From Brugia malayi (lineage: Eukaryota; Nematoda; Chromadorea; Rhabditida; Onchocercidae): DNA of 64,000 bases. Under the pieces are notes generated by a model. It had not been told where the DNA came from and ran no database searches. It saw only the letters and a list, made by a program, of their open reading frames with translations. The stretch spans positions 10,264,649 through 10,328,648 of the forward strand of contig NW_025062477.1 of NCBI RefSeq assembly GCF_000002995.4, given 5' to 3'. A program made the translations under genes and the position numbers. This document shows positions 63,156-64,000 of the stretch, piece after piece. The first letter of the stretch is position 1. Each line of letters starts with the position of its first letter.

Positions 63156-63290
63156 AATAATATGAACTTAAAATTATAAATAATATGAACTTAAAATCAT
63201 AAATAATGTGAACTTAAAATCATAAATAATATGAACTTAAAATCATAAATGATATGAACTTAAAATTATAAATAATATGAATTAATCACC
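63156..63290. repeat. 23-bp tandem repeat, about five and a half copies
   Basis: Units AATAATATGAACTTAAAATCATA-like start at 63156, 63179, 63202, 63225, 63248 and (partial) 63271. Copies differ by one or two bases. Confidence 0.9.
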
Positions 63291-64000
63291 TTACAAAGTA
63301 GAGAAAACGGAAGTAATAATTGCTGAATTAATTTCAGTAATTTGCTGACTTAATTCAATGCAGATATCTTTCAAAAATGTTTGGTCAAACTTCATTCAAA
63401 AAAAAAAAAACGAAAATTGCTTTGTTTACTCCTGCATAGCTTTTATTTTCAAAATTTTCTGCTTTTTTTTTTCACAGATTTCTTCATCTTACTTTGTATG
63501 AAAAACATTCCTTCTGGAAAAGGATCTGCATAACACTTAAAAATATCTGTAAAAATTTTCCATACCTTTTTGAGATATGTTTTTTAACCTTAACACTGAA
63601 ACATTATTAGCATAGAAAAGTTTTTTTTTTTTTTTTAATACGTGAAACGAAGCACGTTTGCAAACGGTTTGCACGTGGCTCGTAAATGCTTTGTAAATGT
63701 TATTTTATTTTTAATTTAATTAATTTTTAATTTCGAATAATTAATTTTTAATTTCTAATAAATGATCTATAAATGGGATTTTTTGATCCTATCACTACTT
63801 CATAATTAAATGAAATTTAAATCAATTTAATTTAAATCATAATTCAAATTAATCTAGCAAAAAATGTTTATGTACGTACGATTTAAATGCCACAAAAGAG
63901 TAACATAGATGAAGTATTTTCAAATTAAACCAACAAGAGTTCATTTCACTTTTAAAAACATGCTGAAAATACATAAATCATGTCATTTCTTTAACATTTT
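63291..64000. other. AT-rich right end without recognised features
   Basis: No exon supported on either strand. A short less AT-rich patch at about 63640-63680 (GCACGTTTGCAAACGGTTTGCACGT) holds small inverted repeats of CGTGC/GCACG and GCAAAC/GTTTGC. Confidence 0.45.

Noticed and set aside
1..64000. SL1 spliced-leader genes, rRNA, CRISPR arrays, transposases, or bacterial-endosymbiont insertions
   Set aside because: I looked for the SL1 22-mer, rRNA-like dense G/C blocks, regular spacer arrays, transposase or integrase motifs and intronless bacterial-style genes and saw none; a database search could still reveal diverged remnants.

Overview
This window looks like nuclear DNA from a nematode, most probably a filarial (spirurid) worm. 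It is strongly AT-rich with many poly(A)/poly(T) tracts. Genes are broken into small exons by introns with GTAAGT-like donors and TTTTCAG-like acceptors, and every confidently recognised gene is a conserved animal gene. The species call is inference. I saw no bacterial gene, CRISPR array, transposase or convincing tRNA/rRNA. All gene models below were assembled by hand from splice sites, with phase checked at every junction.

Layout. 1-995 (-): 5' end of a HORMA-domain meiotic protein, running off the left edge. 2562-6829 (-): a divergent protein tyrosine phosphatase. 8391-10200 (-): SNRNP27 of the U4/U6.U5 tri-snRNP. 10931-21985 (+): ubiquitin hydrolase USP48. 23784-27167 (+): mitoribosomal protein mL65/MRPS30. 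28660-32363 (-): proteasome ubiquitin receptor RPN10/PSMD4. 33898-34941 (+): UEV (UBE2V) E2 variant. 36668-51161 (+): a 34-exon BRWD/PHIP-type WD-repeat bromodomain protein. 54564-55102 (+): BBIP1, the small BBSome subunit. 55149-56108 (-): mitoribosomal bS6m/MRPS6. 57494-60668 (-): an unnamed single-pass membrane protein with three EGF modules and two cytoplasmic PPxY motifs. 60669-64000 holds no gene I can support but carries tandem repeats, a GT-rich satellite and a GC-elevated island with Pol III promoter-like boxes.

How the genes relate. Three genes within about 24 kb act in ubiquitin signalling: a deubiquitinase, a proteasome ubiquitin receptor and a K63-chain E2 cofactor. Two encode mitoribosome proteins, one a spliceosome factor, one a chromatin reader and one a cilium-trafficking subunit. 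Nothing suggests an operon: neighbouring genes alternate in strand or are separated by 0.7-3.5 kb. The exception in spacing is the convergent BBIP1/MRPS6 pair, whose stop codons lie 46 bp apart. The most novel items are the EGF-PPxY membrane protein, the unusual phosphatase signature and the repeat/Pol III-like islands near the right end.
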